A stretch of DNA of 64,000 nt from Gammaproteobacteria bacterium. GTDB taxonomy: Bacteria; Pseudomonadota; Gammaproteobacteria; Pseudomonadales; Azotimanducaceae. The position numbers were made by a program, and so were the translations under genes. The notes below the pieces were generated by a model that ran no database searches, was not told the DNA's origin, and saw only the letters and a program-made list of their open reading frames with translations. Location of the stretch: assembly GCA_012269545.1 (NCBI GenBank), contig JAAXKB010000048.1:38765-102764 (forward strand). Direction: 5' to 3'. Position 1 is the stretch's first letter, and each line of letters starts with the position of its first letter. This document shows positions 36,918 through 45,968 of this stretch, piece after piece.

Positions 36918-39191
36918 CTATACCTCTTCTACGTCGGGAGTGATGACCTCGTCTGCACCCCCATTAATCGAAAACGCCAACAACGTCAGATCGTCTCGAT
37001 ACGGTGCACCGCCTCTGTAAAGATCGACACTTTTCATGACATTGCTCACCAAGCCTTCCGGTGTCGCTTGGGGAGAATTCTGCAGCGTTCTGAGCACTCG
37101 GCGGCGACCAAACGCAATGGGCCGATCTTCGGCACTCATCACATCCGTAATGCCGTCCGTAAGCATCACAAACGCGCCTTGCGGGTTATCAATCACGTGC
37201 GTGTTGAATTGGAATGCCCCTCCGGAGCGAGACGAACCAACTGATTTGCGATCACCTTTGACTTCTTCAGCTCCCTTGTCATTGACCCAAAATAGAGAAG
37301 ACTTCGCTCCAGCGAACTCCAAGCGCCGTTCTTTGCGGTGGTAAATACACACGCCGCCGTCAAAACCTTCGTCAATTTTCTCGTTTGAGTTATCTTGCTG
37401 GCTCAGAGTTTCCATCACGAGACCATGCGCCTTGGACAAGTAGTCACCAGCATTTTGAATTTCGCGTTCGTCAATCGCCCGTTCCAGCACTGAACGCGCA
37501 ATGATCGACAAAAAGGCTCCTGGAACACCGTGACCGGTACAGTCCACGACCGCGATATAGACGCGATCAGGCAAGCTGTGCACGAAATAGATGTCGCCAC
37601 CCACCAAATCCCTTGGCCGCCAGTGCACTTTGAACGAAATATCGCCCGGGTATTGCTTCGGCAACAGGGCGTTTTGCAGACGCGCCGCGTAGCGGATGGA
37701 ACTGTCGATTTCATCTCTCGTGCGAACCAACTCTTCCGTTCGCGCATTGATTAAGGATGACACTTCATCGGACATGCGTGAAAAAGCCACGCCCATCAAT
37801 TCTATTGAAGCGCGCTCTTTTGCCGCATCGTCCCCCGACTCCACCTCTGAGCGCATATGCTCAATGTCCTCCAGCATGAGATCCTTTGCCCCGCCCTCCA
37901 GTTCTGACGCCAAAATCTCCATTTTTTCAAACATCAAATTGTCACGCTCCACTCGGCGGCGCGAACGATCAACCCGCTGCTCTTCTGCTTCGAGCAACTG
38001 TTCTCGATACTGATCAATCGCCCCGGACAACCGACCCACCTCGTCTTTATCGGAAGCCAAAATCCGGCTGCGCTCTGGCATCTCAAGATTCAGGTCTCCT
38101 TGAGCCATACCTCGAAGCACGTCAATAGCCACCCTAATCTGACCAAAAGCACCCCAAATCAATCCAAGAATAACGCCTACAACCATAATCACTGTCGCCA
38201 CAACGCTGGCATTTGTGTTGAACGTCGTTTGCTGCTGCTGCCCGATACTCTCGCTCTGATCCTTGAAAATCAGCAGGCTGATCTCTTCTGCGGTGGCTTG
38301 ATAACTCAACGGTATGGACGTAATCGAGACGCCCAAATCGGTGATAACCTCACTGAACGTCGCATCCGAGGATTCTTCTGCCATCTGCGAGCCTCGCGCG
38401 ACTAACTTGCGTAGGTTTGCCACGCCGTATTCCGTCGAATCAGACCCATCATCATCGTAGTAATCATCCAGACTGATGCTGTTGCCATTTGAACGCACGG
38501 CCAACCGCACCTCAAAGTCTTCGCTGAACAGTTCAAGGTTATCCACCAAGTTCTTGCCGACGACCACAAGGGCAACGGCTTCTTCATCAGCGTTCAGCAC
38601 ACCAAATGCAAGCGAGTCGTTTATCGACAGCGGCTTGTCGCCCGTAATATCGGTGATGCGAACGATGTTGCGAGTCGGACGCTGGATCGCGTCGCGTAAG
38701 AAACTATCGAAACTCAGGAAAAAATCGGGACGGGCAGATTTTCCGCAGGGGTCCGCTCCATGCAGGAATAGGCCGGACAAGCAGTACACCTGCCGCCCTG
38801 TGGTGGTATACGCCATCACGAAACTGATTTCTTCGAGGTCAACAGCGTCGGCAAACAGCGTGTCAAAATAGCTGCGTGCCAAGTCGGGCCGATCGGACTC
38901 CAGCGCTGCAATTAACGGGTTACTATCTCCGGAATCGTCAAAAGCGTTTTCAAACGGATCCCAAAGACGAGTGATTTCCGGAGCGCCAAGCTCAGGATCG
39001 AATTGTTCGACCGAGCGCTCGAACTGGGCATCCGAGGCCGACAACCAAGCTGCACTGTAAGTCTGTGCAAGGGAATCGGACGTAAATTTTTGCGACGCAT
39101 TGTTCAGCGTCTGATTGGAGACATAAAAAATAGTAAGAAGAACCGAGAAGCCCGTAATCAGTAGGGCTAGGAGTTTGTTGCGTATGGACAT
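36918..39191 (-). CDS. siaA: SiaA-type membrane PP2C phosphatase with sensor domain
   Basis: A 757-residue inner-membrane protein. It has a first membrane segment (7-25), a large periplasmic sensor region (about 27-325, CACHE-like by layout), a second segment (about 328-350), a HAMP domain (about 350-400), coiled coil, and a C-terminal SpoIIE/PP2C phosphatase domain. Metal-binding residues are seen in DLVGGDIYF, VVDCTGHGVPGAF and MLTDGITDV. In Pseudomonas SiaA dephosphorylates SiaC in response to an outside signal. It heads the operon; no strong SD was found before the ATG. The signal sensed is unknown. Confidence 0.92.
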   Translation of the reverse strand: MSIRNKLLALLITGFSVLLTIFYVSNQTLNNASQKFTSDSLAQTYSAAWLSASDAQFERSVEQFDPELGAPEITRLWDPFENAFDDSGDSNPLIAALESDRPDLARSYFDTLFADAVDLEEISFVMAYTTTGRQVYCLSGLFLHGADPCGKSARPDFFLSFDSFLRDAIQRPTRNIVRITDITGDKPLSINDSLAFGVLNADEEAVALVVVGKNLVDNLELFSEDFEVRLAVRSNGNSISLDDYYDDDGSDSTEYGVANLRKLVARGSQMAEESSDATFSEVITDLGVSITSIPLSYQATAEEISLLIFKDQSESIGQQQQTTFNTNASVVATVIMVVGVILGLIWGAFGQIRVAIDVLRGMAQGDLNLEMPERSRILASDKDEVGRLSGAIDQYREQLLEAEEQRVDRSRRRVERDNLMFEKMEILASELEGGAKDLMLEDIEHMRSEVESGDDAAKERASIELMGVAFSRMSDEVSSLINARTEELVRTRDEIDSSIRYAARLQNALLPKQYPGDISFKVHWRPRDLVGGDIYFVHSLPDRVYIAVVDCTGHGVPGAFLSIIARSVLERAIDEREIQNAGDYLSKAHGLVMETLSQQDNSNEKIDEGFDGGVCIYHRKERRLEFAGAKSSLFWVNDKGAEEVKGDRKSVGSSRSGGAFQFNTHVIDNPQGAFVMLTDGITDVMSAEDRPIAFGRRRVLRTLQNSPQATPEGLVSNVMKSVDLYRGGAPYRDDLTLLAFSINGGADEVITPDVEEV

Positions 39192-39247
39192 TATGTTTTT
39201 TTATTCTTAGTTTGTTAGCTTTTCGCGGCTTCTGTGATCCTTGGTGC

Positions 39248-39628
39248 TCATTCCCCCAATCGGTAGGCCACTGTCATTCTAATGTCGTCGACCTGCGTCA
39301 CCTCACCATCCACCTCATACGGCTTGAACTTCAGAGTTTCCATATAACGCATTGCGGAGCGATCAAACATTCGTCGCGGTTTTGATTCCACAATAACGGC
39401 ACTTATCGCGTTGCCTTCCGTGTCCACCGAGAACCTCACTAGGACAGATCCGCTCACACCATAGGATTTAGCTCGACGTGGGAATACCGGCGTGCCTCGC
39501 TCAAGAAGCTCCACCTCCACCTCTCCAACGCCAGCAACCTGGCCCTGATAGGTTTCTTCGGCCCGTACAGTAGAAGCACTGACAGCTAGCAGTGAGAAAA
39601 CAAAGGCTGCGATGACTCTCGATATCAT
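39248..39628 (-). CDS. Periplasmic TonB-C-terminal-domain protein
   Basis: A 126-residue protein with a signal peptide (MISRVIAAFVFSLLAVSASTVRA, cleavage before EE) followed directly by a TonB C-terminal fold: PVFPRRAKSYGVSGSVLVRF and RSAMRYMETLKFKPYEVDG. It lacks the transmembrane anchor and proline-rich spacer of true TonB, so it cannot transduce energy alone and may bind peptidoglycan or a receptor. ATG 39628 is chosen over 39736 because it starts a proper signal peptide. It follows siaA closely on the opposite side of the module and is not clearly in its operon. Confidence 0.8.
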   Translation of the reverse strand: MISRVIAAFVFSLLAVSASTVRAEETYQGQVAGVGEVEVELLERGTPVFPRRAKSYGVSGSVLVRFSVDTEGNAISAVIVESKPRRMFDRSAMRYMETLKFKPYEVDGEVTQVDDIRMTVAYRLGE

Positions 39629-39789
39629 TTTTTCTCTCAAAAGTTCGTACAAAGATTTTTTAATTGTTATTGCTCCGACGGCTTGCGACCTAATCACATC
39701 AACATGCCCCCGCAACTCGGTCTGGATGTTAACCAATAGCTAACATCCCAGCAATTCCTATCACAAACGAAATCTGGCGGCGTATTCGC

Positions 39790-40574
39790 TCAATCTCGAC
39801 CCAAATTCTTTGCATCGTAAGAACAAACAAAGAGCGCGCCCATCAGCACAATGACCCAGACTACTTAGAGCCAAAGCAAAAACACGGGCAATGCAGCCAG
39901 CACACCGTATATCGCGTCGTAAACCAAATAACCTGAAAGCCAAGCAAACAGTTCGAATGCCAACTTAAACACAGCCGCCGTCAGCAACCCACCCAGCAGC
40001 GCGTGTCGCGCAACGACCGGCGCGTTTGGTACGGCCTTGAACAAGATACTGAAAACTAAAAACAAACAAAGCAGTGGTAACTCGCTCAGCAACATTGGCG
40101 CGATACCGATCACATCCAGTGAGGCTAAAAGCGGGAGCGACAAAACGTAGGTTGAGATCCATAAAGCCGCTAGAATCAAACTTGGGCCAACGGACAATCC
40201 ACCAAGGTCACCAACCGCCTAATGCTCAGACGAGGCGCGCTGACACGCCAAAGCGCGTTAAAGTGGCGCTCGATACTGAGCAGAAGCCCCAGCGCTGTAA
40301 TCGTCAGGCCGACCAAGCCTACGGTGGTCAGGTCCCCGGCCCTTGCCGCAAATTCATTGAGTTTTTGCTGCACTGCTGCGGAACTGCTTGGCACGAAATT
40401 CTTGAAAACAAAACGCTCGACCTGCTCAGCCAGCACTGCAAACTCAGGTAAAAAAGCCAAGCCCAATTAGACTACTGTCATCTCTGGCACCAAGGCTAGC
40501 ATGGAGGTAAAGGTCAGTGAGCCTGCAATGGTCAGACAGTCGTGTTCAATGAACCGTCTGAAAACCCATCTCAT
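39790..40574 (-). pseudogene. yihY: Decayed YihY/UPF0761 (BrkB-like) membrane protein gene
   Basis: The minus strand codes for a recognisable YihY-family protein in pieces. It opens with MRWVFRRFIEHDCLTIAGSL at 40574 and continues to LALVPEMTVV, where TAA (40467-40469) interrupts. The same frame resumes with FLPEFAVLAEQVERFVFKNF and IERHFNALWRV. Near 40180-40197 the frame shifts to VGPSLILAALWIS and on to YGVLAALPVFLLWL. A second TAA at about 39865 interrupts again, with VVWVIVLMGALF read past it. Three lesions make sequencing error an unlikely full explanation. It is a dead gene unless the assembly is wrong throughout. Confidence 0.88.
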
Positions 40575-40666
40575 CCGAGCCCACAACCTTTGGCTTATTC
40601 CAGCAAAAGAGCGTTGAATTAAGCTTTTTGTGTTGAGCTGATTCACTGGCCCGGAACCTTTGACGA

Positions 40667-41533
40667 TTAGGGCGCGCTACCAAGTGTCAGAGGCAGCGAT
40701 TCATCTGCCGCCCACTCAGACATCGAGCCATCGTAAACACCGATATTCGTTTGACCTAACAGCATACAGGCAAAGCCATCCAAAGTTGCAGCAATGCCAC
40801 CACCGCAATAGATCAGCGTGCGCGGCGCGCTGAGCATGCCTTGCGCCTCTAACACTTTCCTAAGCTCTGCTGCAGGCAGGAAAAACTCGCCACTCAAAAT
40901 ATTGGCAAAATACACCGACCGGCTTCCTGGAATATGCCCTCTTCGACCGTAGTAGAAATCCCCAGTACCCTCATACAGCTCGGGCGAAAGTGCATTGACC
41001 GTACAGACGGCATCTCGCATACCACGAGCCACTTCTTGCTTGTTAACGAAGAGGCTCTCGTTCGGAGAGGGAAAAAACTCCGCTGCTGGGTAACGTTCTT
41101 CATTGCCGCGAGTTGGCAGCCCTGCCTCTATCCAAGCTGTCAAATTTCCGTTGAGTACTTTCACGTTGGTGTGGCCGGCGTAACGCAACAGCCACCAAGC
41201 CCGAGTCGCCCACATGAGATGACTAGATGAGTACAAAACCACCAAATTGTCGTTACCAATACCGTCTTTACCAATCGCCCGTGACAGCGCGTCGACACCT
41301 GGCAGGGTATTGTTCAGGCCCGACGTCGTGTCAGACCAATCCTGTGTCAGATTTATGAACGCCGCCCCAGGAATATGCTCTTCAAGGTAGCGCGCTCTGC
41401 CCGGCTCTGAGGTATAGCCCTGACCTACGGCGTGCAGCAATACGGACGTATCAAACAGCCGCAGCGACGGGTTATCGATCTGCGCGGCAAGTTCGTCAAC
41501 GCTTATTAGGAACTCAGGATGGACATAGGACAT
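40667..41533 (-). CDS. Two-domain sulfurtransferase (rhodanese, SseA-like)
   Basis: A 288-residue tandem-rhodanese protein that transfers sulfane sulfur (thiosulfate or 3-mercaptopyruvate sulfurtransferase). The first, inactive domain contains RYLEEHIPGAAFINL and WATRAWWLLRYAGH. The second has RRGHIPGS and the active loop LIYCGGGIAATL with the catalytic cysteine. ATG 41533 has GGAGGAG upstream; the frame opens further to 41557. It is divergent from the CoA-transferase gene, about 135 bases apart. Confidence 0.9.
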   Translation of the reverse strand: MSYVHPEFLISVDELAAQIDNPSLRLFDTSVLLHAVGQGYTSEPGRARYLEEHIPGAAFINLTQDWSDTTSGLNNTLPGVDALSRAIGKDGIGNDNLVVLYSSSHLMWATRAWWLLRYAGHTNVKVLNGNLTAWIEAGLPTRGNEERYPAAEFFPSPNESLFVNKQEVARGMRDAVCTVNALSPELYEGTGDFYYGRRGHIPGSRSVYFANILSGEFFLPAAELRKVLEAQGMLSAPRTLIYCGGGIAATLDGFACMLLGQTNIGVYDGSMSEWAADESLPLTLGSAP

Positions 41534-41669
41534 TGCGGTTTCTCCTCCGGCGAACATAAGACACTACATTAAGCGTATTTTTGCAATTGAGAAAAGCACT
41601 TCTTCATCTTCCACACATGCTCTAACCTTGAGTGAACATTCAGCACAACTGCAGGCGAGGAGAGCAGCA

Positions 41670-42911
41670 ATGGAACAGGAAGTCGTGTTAGGCCAACCGC
41701 GTACAGGGCCTCTGCGAGGTATTCGAGTCGCCGACTTTTCAGCCATTTTTTCCGGACCCATCGCCGGCGCTATGCTGGCGGATCAGGGTGCGGACGTCAT
41801 AAAAGTAGAAGCGTTTAGCGGCGACATGATGCGTAAGGGCTATCCGCGAAGTGGCGGTATGGCGAGCGCATTTACCAGCATGAATCGAAACAAGCGCGGC
41901 CTGAGCGTCAACTTACAAACGCCGGAGGGCAAAGCCATTGCCACCAAGCTCATTCAGTCTGCCGACGTTGTGCTGGAAAATTTCCGGCCGGGGGTGATGG
42001 ATCGCCTTGGTCTAGGCTACGACGCATTTAGAGAAAGTCAGCCAAAACTGGTGTACGCCTCCATCAATGGTGTCGGCTCTGTCGGGCCCTACGCCAATCG
42101 GCGTGTCTATGACGCTGTTATTCAGGCGGTTTCAGGATTTACCGCACTACGTGTTGATGGCAAGCCTGAAATGGTCAACAGCCTGATCTGCGACAAGGTT
42201 ACCTCGCTGACTGCAGCGGAGGCGATCGTGGCCGCATTATTCAGCGCCGAACGCACGGGCCAGGGGCAGCGCGTAGAAATATCGATGCTGGACGCCGCTC
42301 TATCCTTTCTTTGGCCGGACACCATGAACAACTTTACGTTTTTGGATGACGGCATTGAGCCTGTGGCACCACTCGACCATTCCATCTTTTTGCACGAAAC
42401 CAAGGACGGCTGGATTGCCAGCATGCCTGTTCAGGAAGCGGAATTTTTTGGCATATTCAGGTCCTTGGAGATGCCCGAACTGGTGCATGACCCGCGATTT
42501 CAAGATGCAGCAGCGCGCTTGGCACATCGAGTCGAGTTGCGCGAGCTAATGGACGCAGCGTATCCGAAATTCACTACCGCGGACCTGTGCGATCGCTTTG
42601 AGTCGGAAGACGTGCCCTATTCTCGGCTCAACAGCCGCGCCGAGGTGATCAGCGACCCGCAGGTACGGGCAATGGGTGCATTACTGAACTATCAACACCC
42701 CGTTGCCGGGCGGGTTCGTACACCGAGACCTGCTGCGCAATTTGAACAGACACCGAGTAACCTTTACGCCCACACCCCGGAACTGGGCGAGCACTCTGTA
42801 GAGATACTCCGTGAACTGAAGTACGAGCAACCGGACATAGACCAGCTTCTTAAGCAAGGCATTGTGCTGTCGGCTTCTCGAAGCGGTGCTGACCTGCATG
42901 ATTCTGCATGA
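41670..42911 (+). CDS. CaiB/BaiF-type (class III) CoA-transferase
   Basis: A 413-residue family III CoA-transferase. It moves CoA between carboxylic acids through an aspartyl-CoA thioester. The catalytic aspartate is Asp148 (RRVYDAVIQAVSG). Other family marks are LRGIRVADFS (15-24), MLADQGADVIKVE (about 35-47), NRNKRGLSVNL and VLENFRPGVMDRLGLGY. ATG 41670 has GAGGAG at correct spacing; a TTG at 41628 is in frame but less likely. Substrate is unknown. The nearby acyl-CoA synthetase is on the opposite strand and broken, so the two need not be linked. Confidence 0.9.
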   Translation: MEQEVVLGQPRTGPLRGIRVADFSAIFSGPIAGAMLADQGADVIKVEAFSGDMMRKGYPRSGGMASAFTSMNRNKRGLSVNLQTPEGKAIATKLIQSADVVLENFRPGVMDRLGLGYDAFRESQPKLVYASINGVGSVGPYANRRVYDAVIQAVSGFTALRVDGKPEMVNSLICDKVTSLTAAEAIVAALFSAERTGQGQRVEISMLDAALSFLWPDTMNNFTFLDDGIEPVAPLDHSIFLHETKDGWIASMPVQEAEFFGIFRSLEMPELVHDPRFQDAAARLAHRVELRELMDAAYPKFTTADLCDRFESEDVPYSRLNSRAEVISDPQVRAMGALLNYQHPVAGRVRTPRPAAQFEQTPSNLYAHTPELGEHSVEILRELKYEQPDIDQLLKQGIVLSASRSGADLHDSA

Positions 42912-42981
42912 AAGCTAAGCAAAAAAAATTACGGTAAGGTTGTACCTTACAGTCACACGCCACTCGCGAGATGAGGCTATT

Positions 42982-43536
42982 ATGAAACTTAAATCCTATC
43001 TTTTAGTCATTTTGAGCATCGCGGGATTGCTCACGTCAGTTACGACTGTCGCTGCTCAAGGCTTTCCTGCCGACTTGCCAACCTTCGCTTGCGAAGTCAA
43101 ACCTCTGACACCAGCAGGCTTGAAAACAGCCAAAGCCAACCGCAAGCGGTTCACCAAGGCCTGCTTAGCCTGTATTGGCGATGAGTGTGCCATGCGCGTT
43201 TGGCCCGCAGGTTTTGAAGATCGCGAGGCTTTTTGCCGAAACACGTTCTGTCTGCCAAAAAAAGTGAAACGCATGGCGTTCGCAGAAGGCTACAACATGA
43301 GCTATCGCTACAAATATCGTGTCTCTGCTGATGGCCAAGCCACCGTGTTAAGCGGCGAGTATCTCGAGGGCGAACCCCGAGGTGTTACCAGCAAAAAAAC
43401 AAAGCAAGAGCATCGCGACCTGTTGGACAAAATCCTTTCAAGGGTAGAGTACGAGCCCATCGTGATTGACGGACGAGCCAAGGCCTTAATCAATCTTGAA
43501 ACAACTTTTACAACAGGCGCTGACTACGAAGAATAG
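42982..43536 (+). CDS. Exported cysteine-containing hypothetical protein
   Basis: A 184-residue protein with a signal peptide (MKLKSYLLVILSIAGLLTSV, cleavage near VAAQG). The mature part has a cysteine cluster (ACLACIGDEC, then CRNTFC) followed by a basic region (PKKVKRMAF) and beta-rich sequence. GAGG lies 5 bases before ATG 42982; the frame extends back to 42940 without a ribosome site. No known family was recognised. The cysteines could bind a metal or form disulfides. Confidence 0.65.
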   Translation: MKLKSYLLVILSIAGLLTSVTTVAAQGFPADLPTFACEVKPLTPAGLKTAKANRKRFTKACLACIGDECAMRVWPAGFEDREAFCRNTFCLPKKVKRMAFAEGYNMSYRYKYRVSADGQATVLSGEYLEGEPRGVTSKKTKQEHRDLLDKILSRVEYEPIVIDGRAKALINLETTFTTGADYEE

Positions 43537-43585
43537 GGAGGACCTCCCCTCTGCGCTTAACACAGGCCAAGCATCGGGCAGCACG

Positions 43586-45146
43586 TTATTGAACGATACG
43601 TGACTGCCCTTCACCCCAATAAGCGTCCCGCAACACGCGTTTATACAGCTTACCCGTGGGCAACCTCGGCATTTCGTCAATGTAGTCGATAGACCGTGGA
43701 ATCTTTTGCCGCGACAAATGCTCGGCCAAGTACGCCAAAAGTTCATCGCTTAGTGCGTCATCCCCTCGCTGACCGGGCACGGTTTGAATCACAGCTTTGA
43801 CCTCCTCGCCCAAATCCACGTTCGGCACGCCAAACACCGCCGCGTCCTCGACCTTGGGATGAGTGATCAGCAAGTCCTCACATTCTTGAGGATAAATATT
43901 CACGCCGCCAGAAATGATCATGAATGTCTTCCGGTCTGTTAAATACAAAAAACCCTCTTCATCGACATAACCAACATCACCGACGGTGGTCATTTCGCCG
44001 TCAGCGGACGTTGCCTCACTAGTCTTTTCCGGGTCATTGTGATACTCGAATTCTGTCGCAGTTTTAAACCAAAGCGTTCCCGGCTGCCCCTGAGGCACAG
44101 CCTGCATATCATCGTCGAGTACCGCCAGCTCACCAAGGACGATTTTCCCCCACGGTACCCTTATGAGCCAACCATTCTGCTGTATCGCAGGCGGCAAAAC
44201 CGAGTCCTTCCGTTGCCCCGTAGTACTCGTGAATTATTGGGCCCCACCAATCAATCATTTGTTCTTTCACCATAACCGGACACGGCGCGGCAGCATGTAT
44301 GGCTATCTCCAGCGAAGATAAATCGTGGGCTAGGCGCTGCGTTTCCGGCAACTTAAGCATACGACTGAACATGGTTGGCACCAGCTGCGAATGGCTCACC
44401 TGATAGCGTTCAATCAGCGCCAGATATTCCTGCGGATCGAAACGCTCCATGATAATCACCGTCCCACCATGGCGAATGGTTAGATTCACTGCGGCTTGCG
44501 GTGCTGAGTGATACAGCGGTGCCGGTGAAAGATAAATCATGCCTTCGCGGTAACGCCACAGCCCCCCCAGAAAGTCGAATATTGGCAGCTGCTCTGCCGG
44601 GGACTGGGCGGGCAGCGGGCGGATAATACCCTTGGGCCGGCCGGTTGTACCGGATGAATAGAGCATGGATGTTCCCAACAGTTCGTCGGCGATCGCTGTT
44701 TCTGGAAAACGGCTGCAGGCAGATGCGTAGTCTTCAAACCCCTCGGCCAGTTCCAGCTCCGCAGCGCCCACCACCAATACCAGCTTGACCGCCGCGCATT
44801 GCGCTACCGCCTCTTGCGCTACTTCCAGCTTTGCTGCGCTGGTGATCAGTATTTGCGATTCAGAGTTGGTGAGAATGTAGGCCAATTCGTCCGCTGTGAG
44901 GTAAGAATTCACACACGTGTAGTACAGACCCGCGCGCTCACCCGCCGCACAGGCTTCCATATAGCGGTCATTGTTTTCCATCATGATGGCGTAATGGTCT
45001 TGGTGCTGCAGACCCTCCGCGCGCAGCAGGTGCGCTAGCCGATTCGCCCTCGCATTAAAGGCCGCGTAGGTTACGGTTTCGCCAGTACTCGCCATAATAA
45101 AGGCAGCTCGCTCGGCGTAGTCGGCGGCATCAGTATTCGGATACAT
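43586..45146 (-). pseudogene. Acyl-CoA synthetase (AMP-binding enzyme) with a frameshift
   Basis: The two halves of one adenylate-forming enzyme lie in adjacent frames. The first part (from about 45146, starting MYPNTDAADYAER) has the P-loop SSGTTGRPKG and ends abnormally as AHKGTVGENRPW. The second part resumes with GKIVLGELAVLDDD and holds TDRKTFMIISGGVNIYPQEC and the catalytic lysine in PTGKLYKR. The break is at the C5 run 44147-44151 (G5 on the coding strand). Removing one base restores GTVGKIVLG and a roughly 519-residue enzyme. Either a real disruption or a homopolymer error. No other lesion was seen. Confidence 0.85.
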
Positions 45147-45298
45147 CGGTAAGTTCTCATCAGTGTTTGAACTCAATGGTTCCACAGACGCAGCCAAACC
45201 AAAAGCACCCGTGGTGGCAGTAAATTAAATCGAAGGGTGCCTAATGGCGCTCCAGCGCATACACTGCTCGCTCATGATTTAGCAACCGGGAGAGCTTT

Positions 45299-45796
45299 AT
45301 GAGAAAAACCCTTGCAACGTTAACGGTCGTATTCGCCGCTAATACTGGCCACGCACACGATGAAGCGAACTGCCGGGACATCAGCAATCTGTTGGCCCGA
45401 CTGAGTTGCTATGATGAAAGCCATAGTGGCGTGGCACACGGCTCGACCACAACGCGCACGAACGTCAGGGCAAGTAGCGATGCTAACCCATTGCCGCCAG
45501 CAAGCGTTGAGAACTCTTCTCAACAGCGGACCGCTGACTCATCCTTTGGGGAGCCGCGACGCATGTTCAGCAACCGCGATACGAGAACCCTCAGCGCCGC
45601 TCTAACAAAGGTCGTAAAGCAGGCGCGATCAACGCCGAGATTACACCTGGACAATGCGCAAATTTGGACACCGACGAAGGATCGGGCTATGTCAGCATCG
45701 GCTGGCGATTCAGTGAAAATCAAAACCGGAAGCATCGGTGGTTACCTCATGAGTGTCAATGAGGGCCCTTGGTTTCGCGTTAAGCGCGTCGACTGA
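45299..45796 (+). CDS. Exported hypothetical protein
   Basis: A 165-residue protein with a signal peptide (cleavage near GHAHD) and the pattern CRDISNLLARLSCYDE. This ARLxCYD motif occurs in many small periplasmic proteins of Gram-negative bacteria. A low-complexity middle is followed by LDNAQIW and a GDSVKIKTGSIGGYLMSV end, also typical of those proteins. GGGAGA lies 7 bases before the ATG. Its molecular role is unknown. Confidence 0.7.
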   Translation: MRKTLATLTVVFAANTGHAHDEANCRDISNLLARLSCYDESHSGVAHGSTTTRTNVRASSDANPLPPASVENSSQQRTADSSFGEPRRMFSNRDTRTLSAALTKVVKQARSTPRLHLDNAQIWTPTKDRAMSASAGDSVKIKTGSIGGYLMSVNEGPWFRVKRVD

Positions 45797-45919
45797 CTCT
45801 CCCACCAACCTGGCTAACGCCAATAGTCTCGCAACGAGGAGCAGATAGCCAATCCTCACCCCACCCATGCCGATATGATTGTCTTCCACCACTTTCCTAA
45901 ACCATAAAGGACAGGCAAA

Positions 45920-45946
45920 AAAAAGCCCCGGAAAGCGGGGCTTTTT
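45920..45946. terminator. Strong bidirectional intrinsic terminator
   Basis: AAAAAGCCCCG (45920-45930) pairs with CGGGGCTTTTT (45936-45946) around a GAAAG loop. The GC-rich stem is flanked by A-run and T-run, so it works in both directions. It separates the exported-protein gene (end 45796) and the TonB-dependent receptor gene (end 45969), which converge. Confidence 0.92.
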
Positions 45947-45968
45947 CGTTCAGCACTAACTGATCGTC

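Noticed and set aside
43586..44197. Separate short acyl-CoA synthetase gene
   Set aside because: Family motifs show it is the C-terminal part of the enzyme started at 45146, joined by one frameshift.
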